Origin: Sarcocystis neurona
Lineage: Eukaryota; Apicomplexa; Conoidasida; Eucoccidiorida; Sarcocystidae
Length of the DNA: 64,000 nucleotides
NCBI GenBank assembly: GCA_000727475.1
Contig: KL647288.1
Coordinates: 690,699 to 754,698, forward strand
Reading direction: 5' to 3'
The notes below the pieces were generated by a model. It saw only the letters and a list, made by a program, of their open reading frames with translations. It did not search any database and was not told the DNA's origin. A program made the translations under genes and the position numbers. Positions 13,046 to 24,800 of this stretch are shown here, piece by piece; the first letter of the stretch is position 1; the number at the start of each line of letters is the position of its first letter.

Positions 13046-13706
13046 ATTTTCAATCGGAAGTGTTGATGATGTTTTGCAACGCAGAGAAACATGACCGTCG
13101 TAGGCAAAGAACAGACGATTTCTCGCCTGCTAGCAGATAGATGAACGCGCTGGCGTTCTACATAGAGGACCGACGAGAAGCGAAGTAGAAGTTCGCACTG
13201 CAGCTAAACCCGAAAAGGGAAAATGCAGACGGCAACTCGTAAACTAATTCTTTGCTTACGGAAGAAAGTACTTGAGTCTCGTACCAGAGGACGCATACTC
13301 GCTATCTACGGGGCAGTACCCGTCTGCATTCACTGCCGTCAAAGAGGATGGTGGAGCCTCAACGGTGTGGCGAAACGAAGGAAGAAGACGAGTCGTGCAC
13401 GTGGTACAGTGGAGGGAAAACTCTTGTCAACAGAAAAGTATGCACTGCGTCTCACGCTTTTTTCATGGAGTGGAATACTAACGAGACATGGACCAAGACA
13501 AAAGAGGAAAATCAGGCAGCTGAAGAGCAGGTAGCCAAGCTCCGGTCGCCCGATAGCGGCGGCCGTACGTTAAAAAAACATTACTACACTGCGAAAAGCG
13601 AAAGGCAGGCGCAGAAACTTTAGTAGTTGCGTCGGCGGTCGCCCTGATATTTTACGTTAGCCTGCGTATATTTCCATAGAAAAATGTCCTTTAAGAGCAG
13701 ACGGGT
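13046..13706. promoter_or_regulatory. Putative shared upstream region of two divergent genes
   Basis: About 660 bases separate the dynamin ATG (minus strand) from the candidate splicing-factor start exon (plus strand). If that start exon is right, this is a bidirectional promoter. I see no recognisable core motif. The call rests on gene geometry only. Confidence 0.35.
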
Positions 13707-13839
13707 ATGGATTCATTCCGCCGACGCTCCCGAGCTCGGTCCGTGAGGCGCCGCCGAGAGTCTGGCCGCTGGGCTGGCAAAGCGTTTGCATGGAGAAGTG
13801 AGCAGAAGATATACGGTCATCTACATGCAAACAAGCAAT
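13707..13839 (+). CDS. Candidate first exon of the splicing factor (Arg/Ser-rich)
   Basis: The ATG at 13707 opens a frame reading MDSFRRRSRARSVRRRRESG and then WAGKAFAWRSEQKIYG, ending at a consensus donor GTAAGT at 13840 (phase 1); an earlier donor GTGAGC lies at 13798. The Arg/Ser bias fits the N-terminus of a splicing factor. The weakness is that the next supported exon (18803) needs phase 0, so at least one further exon must lie between. Could also be a chance frame. Confidence 0.35.
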
Positions 13840-16800
13840 GTAAGTATTGTAAGAAGGAAACAGCAGTGTAACACTGGCTAGTAAGCTATCGAAGACCTGA
13901 ATGGAAGGTTTTCATGTAACTTGAAGGAAACATTTCAGCTTGTACACCTGGAGAAGTAGCCTTGGTTCAGACGGAAGAAAGAAGCGCCAGTTTCAGAAAG
14001 AACAACGACGGTGGTCATTGTTACACGGCAGCGAATACACCACATGCGGACTCGGGCTCACGTAACGTTATCACCATTTGTTTCTCTTTTGTCGAAAAGT
14101 GTACTGCCTGCTAGCATTGCCTGTTAGTGCGTAGTGAACAACACCGCACGATCGTCACACAGCGCCGCATTTTTAAAAAGTCTATTCAAAGCTCAAGCGT
14201 TAGCGTACTGATTACTACGCTCTACCGGATCAACGTTTTCTCTTTATCCCTGCCTCCAGTTTTGGCTGTCCATCAGGTTTTGAACCTGCGCATTATTCTC
14301 TCCAGCCTGGTCCCACCTAATCACTCTTTGTGCTTGTCGGACGCTGTTGAACGCATTCTCTCCCAACAGCGCTCACACATAATCCTCAATATAGCATATA
14401 TAGTAGTAATTAGTACTGCATATAAATTATTTTGCCAACAAGATTCTTCGTCAGTAAAGAAGAGTTAAAGGTGGAAACGGACCGTAGCTGCAGTTGGCAA
14501 CGAGCCATCTATTGCTTTACATTGTAATGCCTAGGTCCGTGTGTATGTGCATTGTCATCTCTGTGGACCGTCACACTGCTACGCTGCCTCTCGGTCTATA
14601 TACAGTGTGTTAACACGTCCTGTTCTGTAGGTTCGCCCACAACATACGTATTGTCTTTACTTCGGTACTATGCTAGTCACGCCTACATCCGTGTTCCTTC
14701 CTGTTTATCATGTGTGCTTAGTTTTCTTTTTTTATGTCATCCACGTTCTCGTCCTTTCGATCAGTAACCTGCAAGAAATGCACTTCTACCATAGCTGAAT
14801 AGAGGCTCCCACGTGCAAGTCATATGGTCCCTTGTTTAGGACATATATATATATACACCCATATTTATACATATGTACATATATATCTGTAGATTTACTT
14901 CCGCGATAAAATTCGTTATCCTGTGGCTGCAGATAAGCGCGTCAGTGGTGGTCCCGATCCAATACGGTTGCACCTCCACCATCATTTTTTGGTAGCCGCG
15001 TGACCAAAAGGGGAAGAACGATGTTGTTGTCGTATATATGGACGTACGGCTGCGCTGGGCCTGCAGCAGCCTCATTGTAAACGTGTACACTAAAGTTGGT
15101 CACGTTGAAGGCTTTGTTGAAGTGAAAAGAATATCCGTCACGAGCGCGTAAGTGTTTTTCTTAATCGTCGTGTAGCAGTTACTCGTATTATAATACCTTG
15201 AACGTAGGTTACATCTGTTTGAAAGCAGGTTCTTACTGATTTTGGACGTATTCATCTTCGTCGTATCCAGGTCAGGAATGCACGCGTTACTTGAGACTAG
15301 ACCTGTCCAAGCGTAAACAATTGCATAGAAGCCATACTGAACGCGACAGCACATATGGGATAGTGCATCAGCCACGCTTTTCGTCACGTGCAGCTAGACA
15401 CGTATCGTTTGCCAAATTAATATAGACAGGCGTGCGTTGCTGTATGTCTCTATACCTAATTAATATTTGAACGTGTCCATTTGAGATTAGTATGCGACGT
15501 TAGTCTGTGCATGCACCTACGAAGGACGTGCCGGGTACACACGTGTGCGCTTTGCATGTGTAGCTAGTATAAGCTTCTTTTGCAAGATCGCCTAGATCAG
15601 CGTCCCGTAGAGCTGGTAATACGGCTGGTGGTCCATCTACCGAAGTCTACGTTTTCGTATGTGGATTTAGCGGTCCAAAACAATTTCAACATGTTTGTTG
15701 TAGTGTAGCAGTCACAGGAGTGCTCGCCGTCTGGTATAGCCATAATGGGGGGAGCTGTCACAAAGAGGTCTCGACACATGTCCTTGAAAGCACCACGAAC
15801 ACAAGGAGACCTGCTATAATAGAGCGCAACTGCGTGTAATAGTGTCGGAGGCAGCCACAGTATTTTTGCACCCAATGCTTCACACGAACATGCTGAAGGA
15901 GCTTGGCTGAAGCGTCTTCACCGGACAACTTACAGCTTTTAAAGTCTCTTCGTTATCAACAGCGTTCGGAGAAAAGCAGTACTATAGGCGGTGAAGCACC
16001 GCAAACGAAAGACTAGCTCGGTTGTGGACACAGTGTAAACTGGTCGTATTTTGGAAGAAGGTGACTACATCATCAGTACCTACTGAGCGAACGTGCTCAG
16101 CTGGCTACACACTTCTGGTAGCCAAACCTTTGAACGCTGAGGACCTTTGTATCTCTGCACCTTACAGGATATATACTGTGCACGTAGATGTCTTTCAACT
16201 GTATGGTAAAACACCTGTTGAGTGGGGCAAGCATATAGCGATTTCGTATGTGGTCAGTTCTGTGTGTACCGACCTGCATCAGCCTCATCTCTGCTGACCC
16301 ATTTTAGATATACTTCATTCAGCCGCTTTTGTCAACACCTTCAACTCTTGCCTGTGTGGGCATGTAAGCCATCACGGGCACTGCGTTCACAACTAGCGTA
16401 TCACGTGGCATGGAAGAGCACGCTATACACAGATATATGTACACACATGTATGGGGATGTCTGTTTGCGCAGAAATTGGCAGATATACACATGTGCAGAT
16501 ACACATGCATGTGTTGATGGGGCGCCGGTGTATGTGTCTGGCTGCACCCGTGTATAAATACCTATTTATTTATGTGTATGTATGCGCATGGGTTCACGTG
16601 AATGCATCCACGTATGTCAGTGCATGGGTACATGGACGCGCTTCTATATACGTACGCCTAAACCTGTACGAGTGTACGGCTAGTTGTATGCGCTTGTGTT
16701 TGGGTTGTGTTGAGCAGCGGGCGCGCTCGTGCCTGACAATGAGTAGAAATATCACGTGTTGTGACTGCAGGTATGGAAGAGGTATCAAACTCCTTCTGTG

Positions 16801-16880
16801 TGGAAGTGAAGTAGCAAAATGAGCAAGTGGTGGTCCACGAAGATTGCTTCCCCGCGCGTTAGTGGCAAGGGAGTATTCAG

Positions 16881-17060
16881 TGTGAACGCGCAGACAGAGC
16901 AGATGAACAGAGACATAGGTAGAGAGATAAGTACTACTACTCTTCGCGCCTTAGTAGTGCGTGAGTAATAGAAAACGGGAGATGTACTGCGTACACGTAG
17001 ACAGGGCAAATGAACAGAGACGTAGGTAGAGAAATAAATACTCCTACCCTTCTTCTACAA
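16881..17060. repeat. 107-bp degenerate tandem duplication
   Basis: The sequence ATGAACAGAGACATAGGTAG at 16903 recurs as ATGAACAGAGACGTAGGTAG at 17010. The flanks (CAGACAGAGC before; a GA-rich then CTACTAC/CTCCTAC part after) also match. Two copies with scattered differences; function unknown. Confidence 0.75.
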
Positions 17061-17713
17061 AAGCAGTACCTGCGCCGCTATTCTCGAGTTGCACAGATGC
17101 GTAGCTCATCACGAACGTTTATGTCCACGTATCGACGTACACAGGTGTCCGCTCCCAACTGTGTGGATATAGGGAGATTTACGTACAGCTCTGTGCACAG
17201 AAACGCGCACATATGTACACAGAAGGAATTGTCTCGAAGACATAACCACGGAAACGTAAGTGGAGAAGAATTTCACCATATAAAGGCTTCTGCCGCACGG
17301 AGCCGCACTTCAGAAAATCACCTGTCCTTCCACGTGTCCACTTGGAGTTTGCTTGCAACCATACCGGGCCATCTGAAGTACTCGTGCGTGATCACGTACG
17401 TGCAAGCCCTAACGTGCACACGTGTGTACACTCTTTCTCCGTGTACTGATACATGCATATTTCGGCATTTGTGCGTACGTTGTCTGCGTGGTCCGCGTCA
17501 AGAGGAGGTGAAATGTCAATACTTCATGCATTTCTAATCTGTCAGCATATGCGCGCTTGCACGGGAGAGTGTCTCAAGGCCTGTAAAGCTGCAAACGTAT
17601 AGTGGATTACGTCAGGATATCAAACTCATTTTCCACGGCGACGTGTAGCGAAATCTGACCTACTTACGTGGGAACATTACGAGTGTATGTTCCCCCCAGA
17701 TATCCACGGAGCT

Positions 17714-17950
17714 CTTTACACATGAGGTGGCCAGCGTTTAACTTCTGTACAAGTGGGAAAAAAAGACCGCATATGGAGACCGTACATCTCCGGGGTCCAC
17801 CCGGGCGCCTCGACAACTACCAAAAAGTGGAGTGTAGTTTACGCATGAGGTCGTCAGCATCAAACGTCTCTATAAATGGAGGAAGGAAAACGGCATATAG
17901 AAACCGTACATCTCTGGGGACGACGCGGGCGCCTTGACCACTACCATTAT
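17714..17950. repeat. 123-bp degenerate tandem duplication that keeps frame
   Basis: The CATGAGGT at 17721 and at 17844 begin two copies that share ACCGTACATCTC, GGGCGCCT and CACTACC-like ends. The period of 123 is a multiple of three, and one plus-strand frame (17668-17937) stays open through both copies. The copies differ at many sites. It may be an old tandem duplication of non-coding DNA or a relic of a coding repeat. Confidence 0.7.
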
Positions 17951-18802
17951 TGAGGTTAGCTGCTTCAGCTTTCAACATCCTAAGTCCGATGCAGAACTGA
18001 ACGTTTTCGCATCCTTTTAACCGTTCCTGGTTGTCGGATGCGCAACTGCGGAGAATTCCCCATAACGTCCTCGCGCAGTGCCCGCGTTGGGGGGGCAAGC
18101 AAGTGCTCTAGTCTCCCTCCTACGTCACAGTAAACAGGTGACGATGGATCCTGGTGCGTACAAAAGGTGACCAACACATGTGCACGCTTACGTGGGTGCG
18201 CGTCGCCGCCTATCTTACGGATCAGCTGATGCTTGTTGTGTTACACAGGGGCTTCTAAATAGAGTTCGAGTTGCATTTCTCTGGAATTCTTCTCCTCCTT
18301 TGGCTCATACGTCACCCTTCTAGGTAGTATCATTTAGCAATTTAACTCCGCAACAAGGTGAATGCTAATTGCCTATGCCAGCCATTCACCCTGTGGTATA
18401 CTGCTTCTCTATAAAAACACTGAGTGCCTTTACTGAGAAAGTCCGCGACTTTGTTAAGTGGCCTACGTCAAATAATAGTAGATGTAGCTGGTGCTTGAAT
18501 ATGCTCATCTTTACCTAGTGGCAGTTCTCTCGCGTGGAAGCGCTATCGAGGTTGCAACCGGAGGCAGCCGTTCAGTCGGTTGTAACGGTTTCTTCCTTTC
18601 GTAGACTCACAGTGCTCCTCCATCACTATTCCAGGGTGTACAAGTGTCGCTTCATTTTTGAGGGCGCTCCCCACCTAACGGGTGACGGACGTAGAACAGG
18701 TACATATCTTCCCATGTAAAAAGGTGAGAATGCGCATACGGTACCGCCTTTGGCGTCTGATGTGTAAGAATATCAACGCCGATGTTGTTCTGATTTCTTC
18801 AG

Positions 18803-18897
18803 TGTACGCCAGAAGGGACTTGTACAGAGCGTGAAACATTAGAGAGGGAAGAATGCAGACGCGCTAAGCGGCGACGCTCACGCGCAGAGGAGCGCCA
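18803..18897 (+). CDS. Probable 5' exon of the splicing factor (charged)
   Basis: After a good acceptor (CTGATTTCTTCAG ending 18802) the frame reads TPEGTCTERETLEREECR and RAKRRRSRAEER, rich in Arg and Glu. A donor GTACAT at 18898 gives phase 2, exactly what the next exon (21517) needs. The open frame itself continues to a stop at 19015, so a terminal-exon reading is also possible. Assignment to this gene is inference. Confidence 0.4.
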
Positions 18898-21800
18898 GTA
18901 CATTTTCAGACCCAGCGACACCTGCACTTTCACCGCCCGTAATCTCACTAACATAAGAGCCGGCGTGGAGCTCAATCATCCTAGTACCTCAGAAGCCGTC
19001 CTTTCATATTAGTGTGTATATGTGAATGTTTAGTCTTGTAAGAGTCGGTACAAAAAATTGCGACCCTCTTCACTTCAGACGCGGATGTACCGACTGCCCA
19101 TCGACGGTAGTCTCGGTACAGATCCGCTGGTTTACTGCAGGTGAAAAAGATGATGGCTATCGGACATCCATCACAAACCTTTGATCTTCTAAGCATAAAC
19201 GGTTGACAACATCGAGGTTGTAGAACGTCATGCAGTAAATCGTCTGTCTTTGCTTCACCGGACCTGTGTCTGGAAGGGTATACTACCGGGGGACGGCCAT
19301 AAAAAGGAGATGCCCGATGTGCATTTATTCGCTGTCGCTCGGTTTCAACTTGTGGACTGCTGAGTATGCATGCGATGTCACATTTATATTAGAAATACTG
19401 GTCAGCAATATCAGAGAACGTTCTACATATATCGCAACAGCTATGCGCCCTCGCGTCTCGTGTACTCCATCCTAGCTGGCTGCTGCGTTGCGGGTGACCT
19501 AGTGACTGTTAGGTGCCCACTGTCGCGATGGGGAGCGGTTCCCTCGCGTGGCTGCGATTTCAGTACATATCTTCCACTTTAGCGTGTTAACATCCGCAGG
19601 AACCGTTCCTAGGCTAGGCCTGAGAAAGAAATTCGTACTTTCTGTCCAGCCGTGTCCATGTCCCCGCGTTCGTGCAGATTTCCATCGTTCCGCTGTTGAC
19701 TCGTTGACTCACCCACACACCCCGGGGACAGAAGTGACTGGCAATTCTCTCGTGCAGGGGCGCTTACGTGTTGCCCCATGGATGCGTGGTGAATCAAAGG
19801 CCACAAGGTTGGGCGGTGATAACGCTTCCGTCATGCATCGTTGATTTAAGTGAAAAATTCGTGTGTCTACACCGCAGAGACGGAAGCAGCACGGAGTACA
19901 CCGAAGTTTCTTATCAGAAGGACTGTCCTTTAGCTGATCTCTTGTGCCCAATAGAGTTTCCGAGAAGTGAAGGCAGCAACTTCTTTATTTTCTGCCGTAG
20001 TTGTAGTGTATATAGGCGGCCTATATAACTCAAATTACTTCCCTGAAGTTGCCACGCGGTTCCCCGCGGCGACTGCAACTGCGCCACCACCTCAGAACTA
20101 GGTGCAACGGAATTTCCTACTGTCCCTTGAATGAAAAGCCAACATCTTGCATTCTTTCCACGATCGCTCTGCCAACCCCAGGAGAGGGATGAGGGGGGTG
20201 AGCGGGTCAATGGCCAGACGAGGCCGTAGGTAAGAGAGTCCCGCACTGTGGCCCGAGGTACCGCCAGGTCTTTGTGTCCTCATCCCCGCACAGGTGTCAG
20301 TCTAGTGGAGACAGTGATACATCTTCGCAGGTGATCTTCCTCGCATGCCAGACAATCACCGACATGCCACCAGAGCGTCACACTGTTTGTACACCATTTT
20401 ATCATCCTGGTTAACGTCGGCATCCCTGGCGCGGGAGCAGTCGACGTGTCGTTCACACTGAAACCCTTCAGAACGAGTAGTCACACGGTCCTGTGATGGA
20501 CACATGATACGTTTGCAATCTTGTAGACAGGTGTAGCCAGCACAGTAGAGAAGCGCTGACAAACCGAGCGGCACCCGCTTCTAGCATATGAGAACATGCC
20601 TTTATTGAGAAGTCGAACATCAGGTGTCCAGCGTTTTCGGGGTGTGAGCGCTGGAGACGATTGGAGAGAACTACATGATAGGATACCGCATCTGTTGACG
20701 GACGGGAATAATCAAGAGAGAAAAAAGCAGTGTTTACAGGAGGGGGTGGTGATGTGCACAGCTGGGCGTTGCATGTTCATTCGCGGTGTACGTGCACCTC
20801 AGGCAAAGGCATGTAGGCTGGGTGTCACGCACCTTTACCCAAAAAGGTGTAGCACGCCTAGCAAACACGCCCCAGTAGCGTAGAATGTGCACCACACGGT
20901 GTACAGATGGGAAGTACAGAACAGTAAACAGTTTCAGGGGGTGTGCATCGAGAACGTGTAAGTGCCACCGACTACCTATGCGATGTAAACAGCAAAGATC
21001 GTAAAAATTCGAGAACACGTTTCCCTTTACGCCTAAAAAGCAACCCTGAGGTCACACAGACAGGGGAGCAGCAGCTAGCCCGGCACAAACAGCTACAATG
21101 CTGTTCGCGTACTGAATAGAGGCCTGCCTTTTGACCCAAGCAGTCAAGTCTTCGGAGGTGAATATTGCTTCTTCAGTACAAACAGAGCTTCGTGCGTGGT
21201 AAGGAAGCAGATGGATTTGACTGAGAAGAATAGTTCAGTTTAATCGATTGTGTATGGCGGGTGTAAGAGTGAGCACATTTCAGCGCCGTTATTTTACCTC
21301 CTGCAGTCTTCATGACAGCTCGTCGTTTCTTTGTTTCGTCAGCAGGGATTGTTGTGTGCAATCACACCGGGCACAGGTATTGCAAGGGAACAATAATGGA
21401 AATGAGGTAGCTGGTGACTGAGACCCAAACACAACAAACGAGTGGAATGCCGGCGGCTGCACGTGACGCATTTTATAAGCGGTGAATTTCGTGTGTGCCT
21501 ACTCTTTTGTCGACAGCGTCGATCGTAAGTCCAGTCAATCGGGCGAACGCTTGGAGAACGACTCTCCTCCCTCCAGAAGTCGGTCGCGCTCTCGCTCTGC
21601 GGGCAACCAAGTAAGCCACACGCGGTCGCCTGTGATCTTCAAGGTGTTTATAGTTCAGCTTACGTGTACATGCCTGAGGCTCGAGAGCGGATAAGTAGGC
21701 AGCGGTGCACCACTTGTGTATTGCCTGCTTACATAAAATTTTGGGTACTTGTGTCGCACGCGACGACGCCGCCGCAGGCGGCTTCGTTTATCGAGACCTC

Positions 21801-24800
21801 TGTGCGTTAGGTAAGCCAACGCATACGTAGCACAAATCAAGGTTATACTGCAGAATGCGCCAGCAGCGTCCGCTCAACACGAGCAGGACACTCTCCGGAA
21901 TGTGAGCAACAAGACCGATTTGTGCAAATAAGAGGAGGATGCTTTTCTAACGTTGCAGGGTGCTATATGAGCAGCGGTTGCGGTGCTAGATTCTACGGTG
22001 CTGCAATGAAAGAGCGGCACATGCTGATATTTCTGAGTTCAACCGCACTGGCTGGCTCACGTAGTGCATCAACCCTGTAGAGGTGCGGATGAAGACGAGG
22101 GTGTATCTACTCCGCAGCGCGAACTGCCAACAACTCCGAAGGAAGCAACCAACTAGGTATTTACGCTTTGCGTAACCTTCGACTAGGAGGACCGAGAGGT
22201 GGAGTTTACGGTTCACGCGTGCGTGCCGTACACATGTACGCAGCACCGTTAGTGCAGCCACGTTAAGACGGGTCGTGATGCCGACGGCGGACCAGTCTAT
22301 GGTGTAACTCAACTCACCGTATGCACGTCTATCTTCTTCGTGGCATTGCAGAAGGCTTGTCTTGATTATTCTTCTAACAAGCATTCCGCTAGCGAGTGAT
22401 CACAGAGGGGCGGAGAGACTGTTGTGTCGGATCGGAGGCATTTGCTGCACGTGTGATGTCAGTTCATTTCACTTCTACGAGTGGTCCGTATTCGAGTGCA
22501 AAGCGCCGGTTGGCTGGGCTTTTTCAGGGTATGTTAAATGGGGTGGGACAAGCGGGTACAACCGCGAGAGAAGCGAATATATGATATGTAGCTGAAAGAA
22601 AGGACAACGCCATAGAGCTGGTATGCGTGATCAAGGCATCCTATACGTTGAAATGACGCGCGGTGAAACTACCACTGTAAAAGTCTCCGTTTCTACAGCA
22701 GCCAAATTGGAAGGATGGGCAGCAAGCAAGGGCTTCTGGAGTACGTGAATTGGACTCATGAGGACACAACAAAAAATGCAAGCGTATCTTGCAGTTCACT
22801 TTTTCCGGCAGCGTTACCCTTCGTATAACAACTTTCTGAAGCTCATTTTCACGTGGTGCAAAGGCACACCTCAGACGTGTCGACCTGCGAATGACCTTTA
22901 TTCTTTCCAGTTACGTTTCGGGTCGTAATTGGTCCAGTACCTCTCGGCAGCATCCGTGGAATGCTGTCCTGCTCGCGTATCGGTTCGCAAACGCTAATGT
23001 AAGTGTCTACCCGTGATACATGTGGCACACACTGGCAGCTGTGCGCTTGCACAAATCAGTTGGCGTCGGAGCATGGGGCTGCCCTGACCTTTGAAACCTA
23101 CGGAGGTCTTTTTCGACAGAAGGCATTGTTCCAGCACGTGTTAAAAAATTGAAGAAACCAACACGTGTTGGAAGGGAAGGAAATAATGTCTGTGTGCAGG
23201 AACCGCAATCAAACGTCAGCATCTCTCAAAGCACTTCACGCACAGGTACTGCTTGTGCATTCTATTCACCTGCTTTTCGGGAGCACAGCACCTATCCAAA
23301 CACACGTTTCGGATGCGCCGGCGATTCTTGGTGTGCCGCATTGCTTTAGTCCGCGGGCTTGCATACTCTTGTCCGTATAAACACCCTCACTGCATCAAGA
23401 ACGGCTGACGCTGCGGATTCGGAGTGCGTGACAAAACTCTTTTGTATGATGTAGACACGCAGCTGCGGATGATTGTGTGCGGTGTCCTGCTCCGTGCCAT
23501 AGCGACGAAGCTGAGTGTCTCGTCTATGGCTCCTAGTGGTACTGGACGAGGTGACCGATGTCCTAATGGACCGCAATTTCTCCTGGTTGCTTTCGTTCGT
23601 TGCCTTCGCTGTTACATCACAGATACAGTCAAAATGCTTCCGCAGCGATACGGTGGGGAAAAGCAGCCGCTCGGCGTCGCCGAAAAACACGGGAACTGGG
23701 CAACCACAGTCTCGACAGATAAGACGTGATGCGAACCTGGAGTGGCAAGCGAAGATTAGAAAAGCTCTTGAAAGTGACAAGGTAAGCCGACTCACCCGAA
23801 TGCGGTAGACGTGAACGTCGACCGCTGAAATGGGCCTGCACCCACTGAAGGCCGCCCTCCACGGTGTACTACACGCTTCGTGCAGGAGGTTTTTATATTT
23901 TGTGAAGGGACTGCATCAAAAGATGCATACGTACCTGACCCATCTATCAACCACAGCCAAGCAGCGACACGTAGAAACAGAGGAGGGCGGAGAGTCGTGG
24001 ACGCATAAAAGTAAACGCCAGTCAGTGAGGTGTACGCATAATCAAATGAAGGCCGCGGCTACTTTTTCCTCAAGTTTATTATGTTTGTAATGTTGGACGG
24101 AGCAAAGAAGAAATTCATGCACAACAGCAGTTTGAGTGTTCGTCGCGCAGGTAGAGCGTCATCAGTCGGAACACCGCAATACGTAGACTCGTGGGTGTGA
24201 CGTTTAAGGTCAGACAGCTGTCAAAACAACGCCCAGCGCATTGCTACCTTTGATGCCGCCGCCTTCATCTATTTGCAGGAGAAAGTAAGTTCGCACTCGT
24301 CGCGGTTCTCCGCCTAGTAATGTAGCGCCCGTGGCGCGAGTACACATCGGCGATATCAGTATAGATATTCATCTGTAGACCTTGTTTTATTGAATGATAG
24401 ATGCGTTTTTTTACGTTCGGGCGTTCCCACTGAAGCATATACGGAAGTACGGCGGCATCATCGTACAAGCCCACGTTTTATGTATCTGCTGATACGCCGC
24501 CAGACTTACTCGGCAGAAGAGACGAGGTAGTAGCTGACGGAATTCAGTTTTCTACTTGCCGCTTACCCGTGCATACACGTGTGTGACAAAGCGGGACTGT
24601 CTTTCGACGGCGATTTCGTAAGCTGGTCCAGCCAGATATCTTCCTTAGAAAAGCAAACCAGTAGACAGAAAAGAAAGGAATTACAGCGACTGAAAAACGA
24701 GACAGGGAGAGAGAATAGGGAATATAGAGTCTACGCTCTTTCCGTGCCTTTGTCCTGGGATTAGGAAGCAAGTGACTACGTAGGTGCTGTCAGAGGCGTA

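Noticed and set aside
12647..13066. 139-residue plus-strand frame
   Set aside because: It overlaps the well-supported dynamin start exon on the other strand, and its sequence resembles no family.
14270..14300. tRNA B-box-like GGTTTTGAACC
   Set aside because: No matching A box or cloverleaf could be drawn around it.
17069..17254. Possible exon with RRYSRVAQMRSSSRTF ending at GTAAGT
   Set aside because: Good acceptor and donor and phase 0 at both ends, so it could precede exon 18803. However, it has no family support and does not match the phase-1 end of the candidate start exon. Kept as a possibility only.
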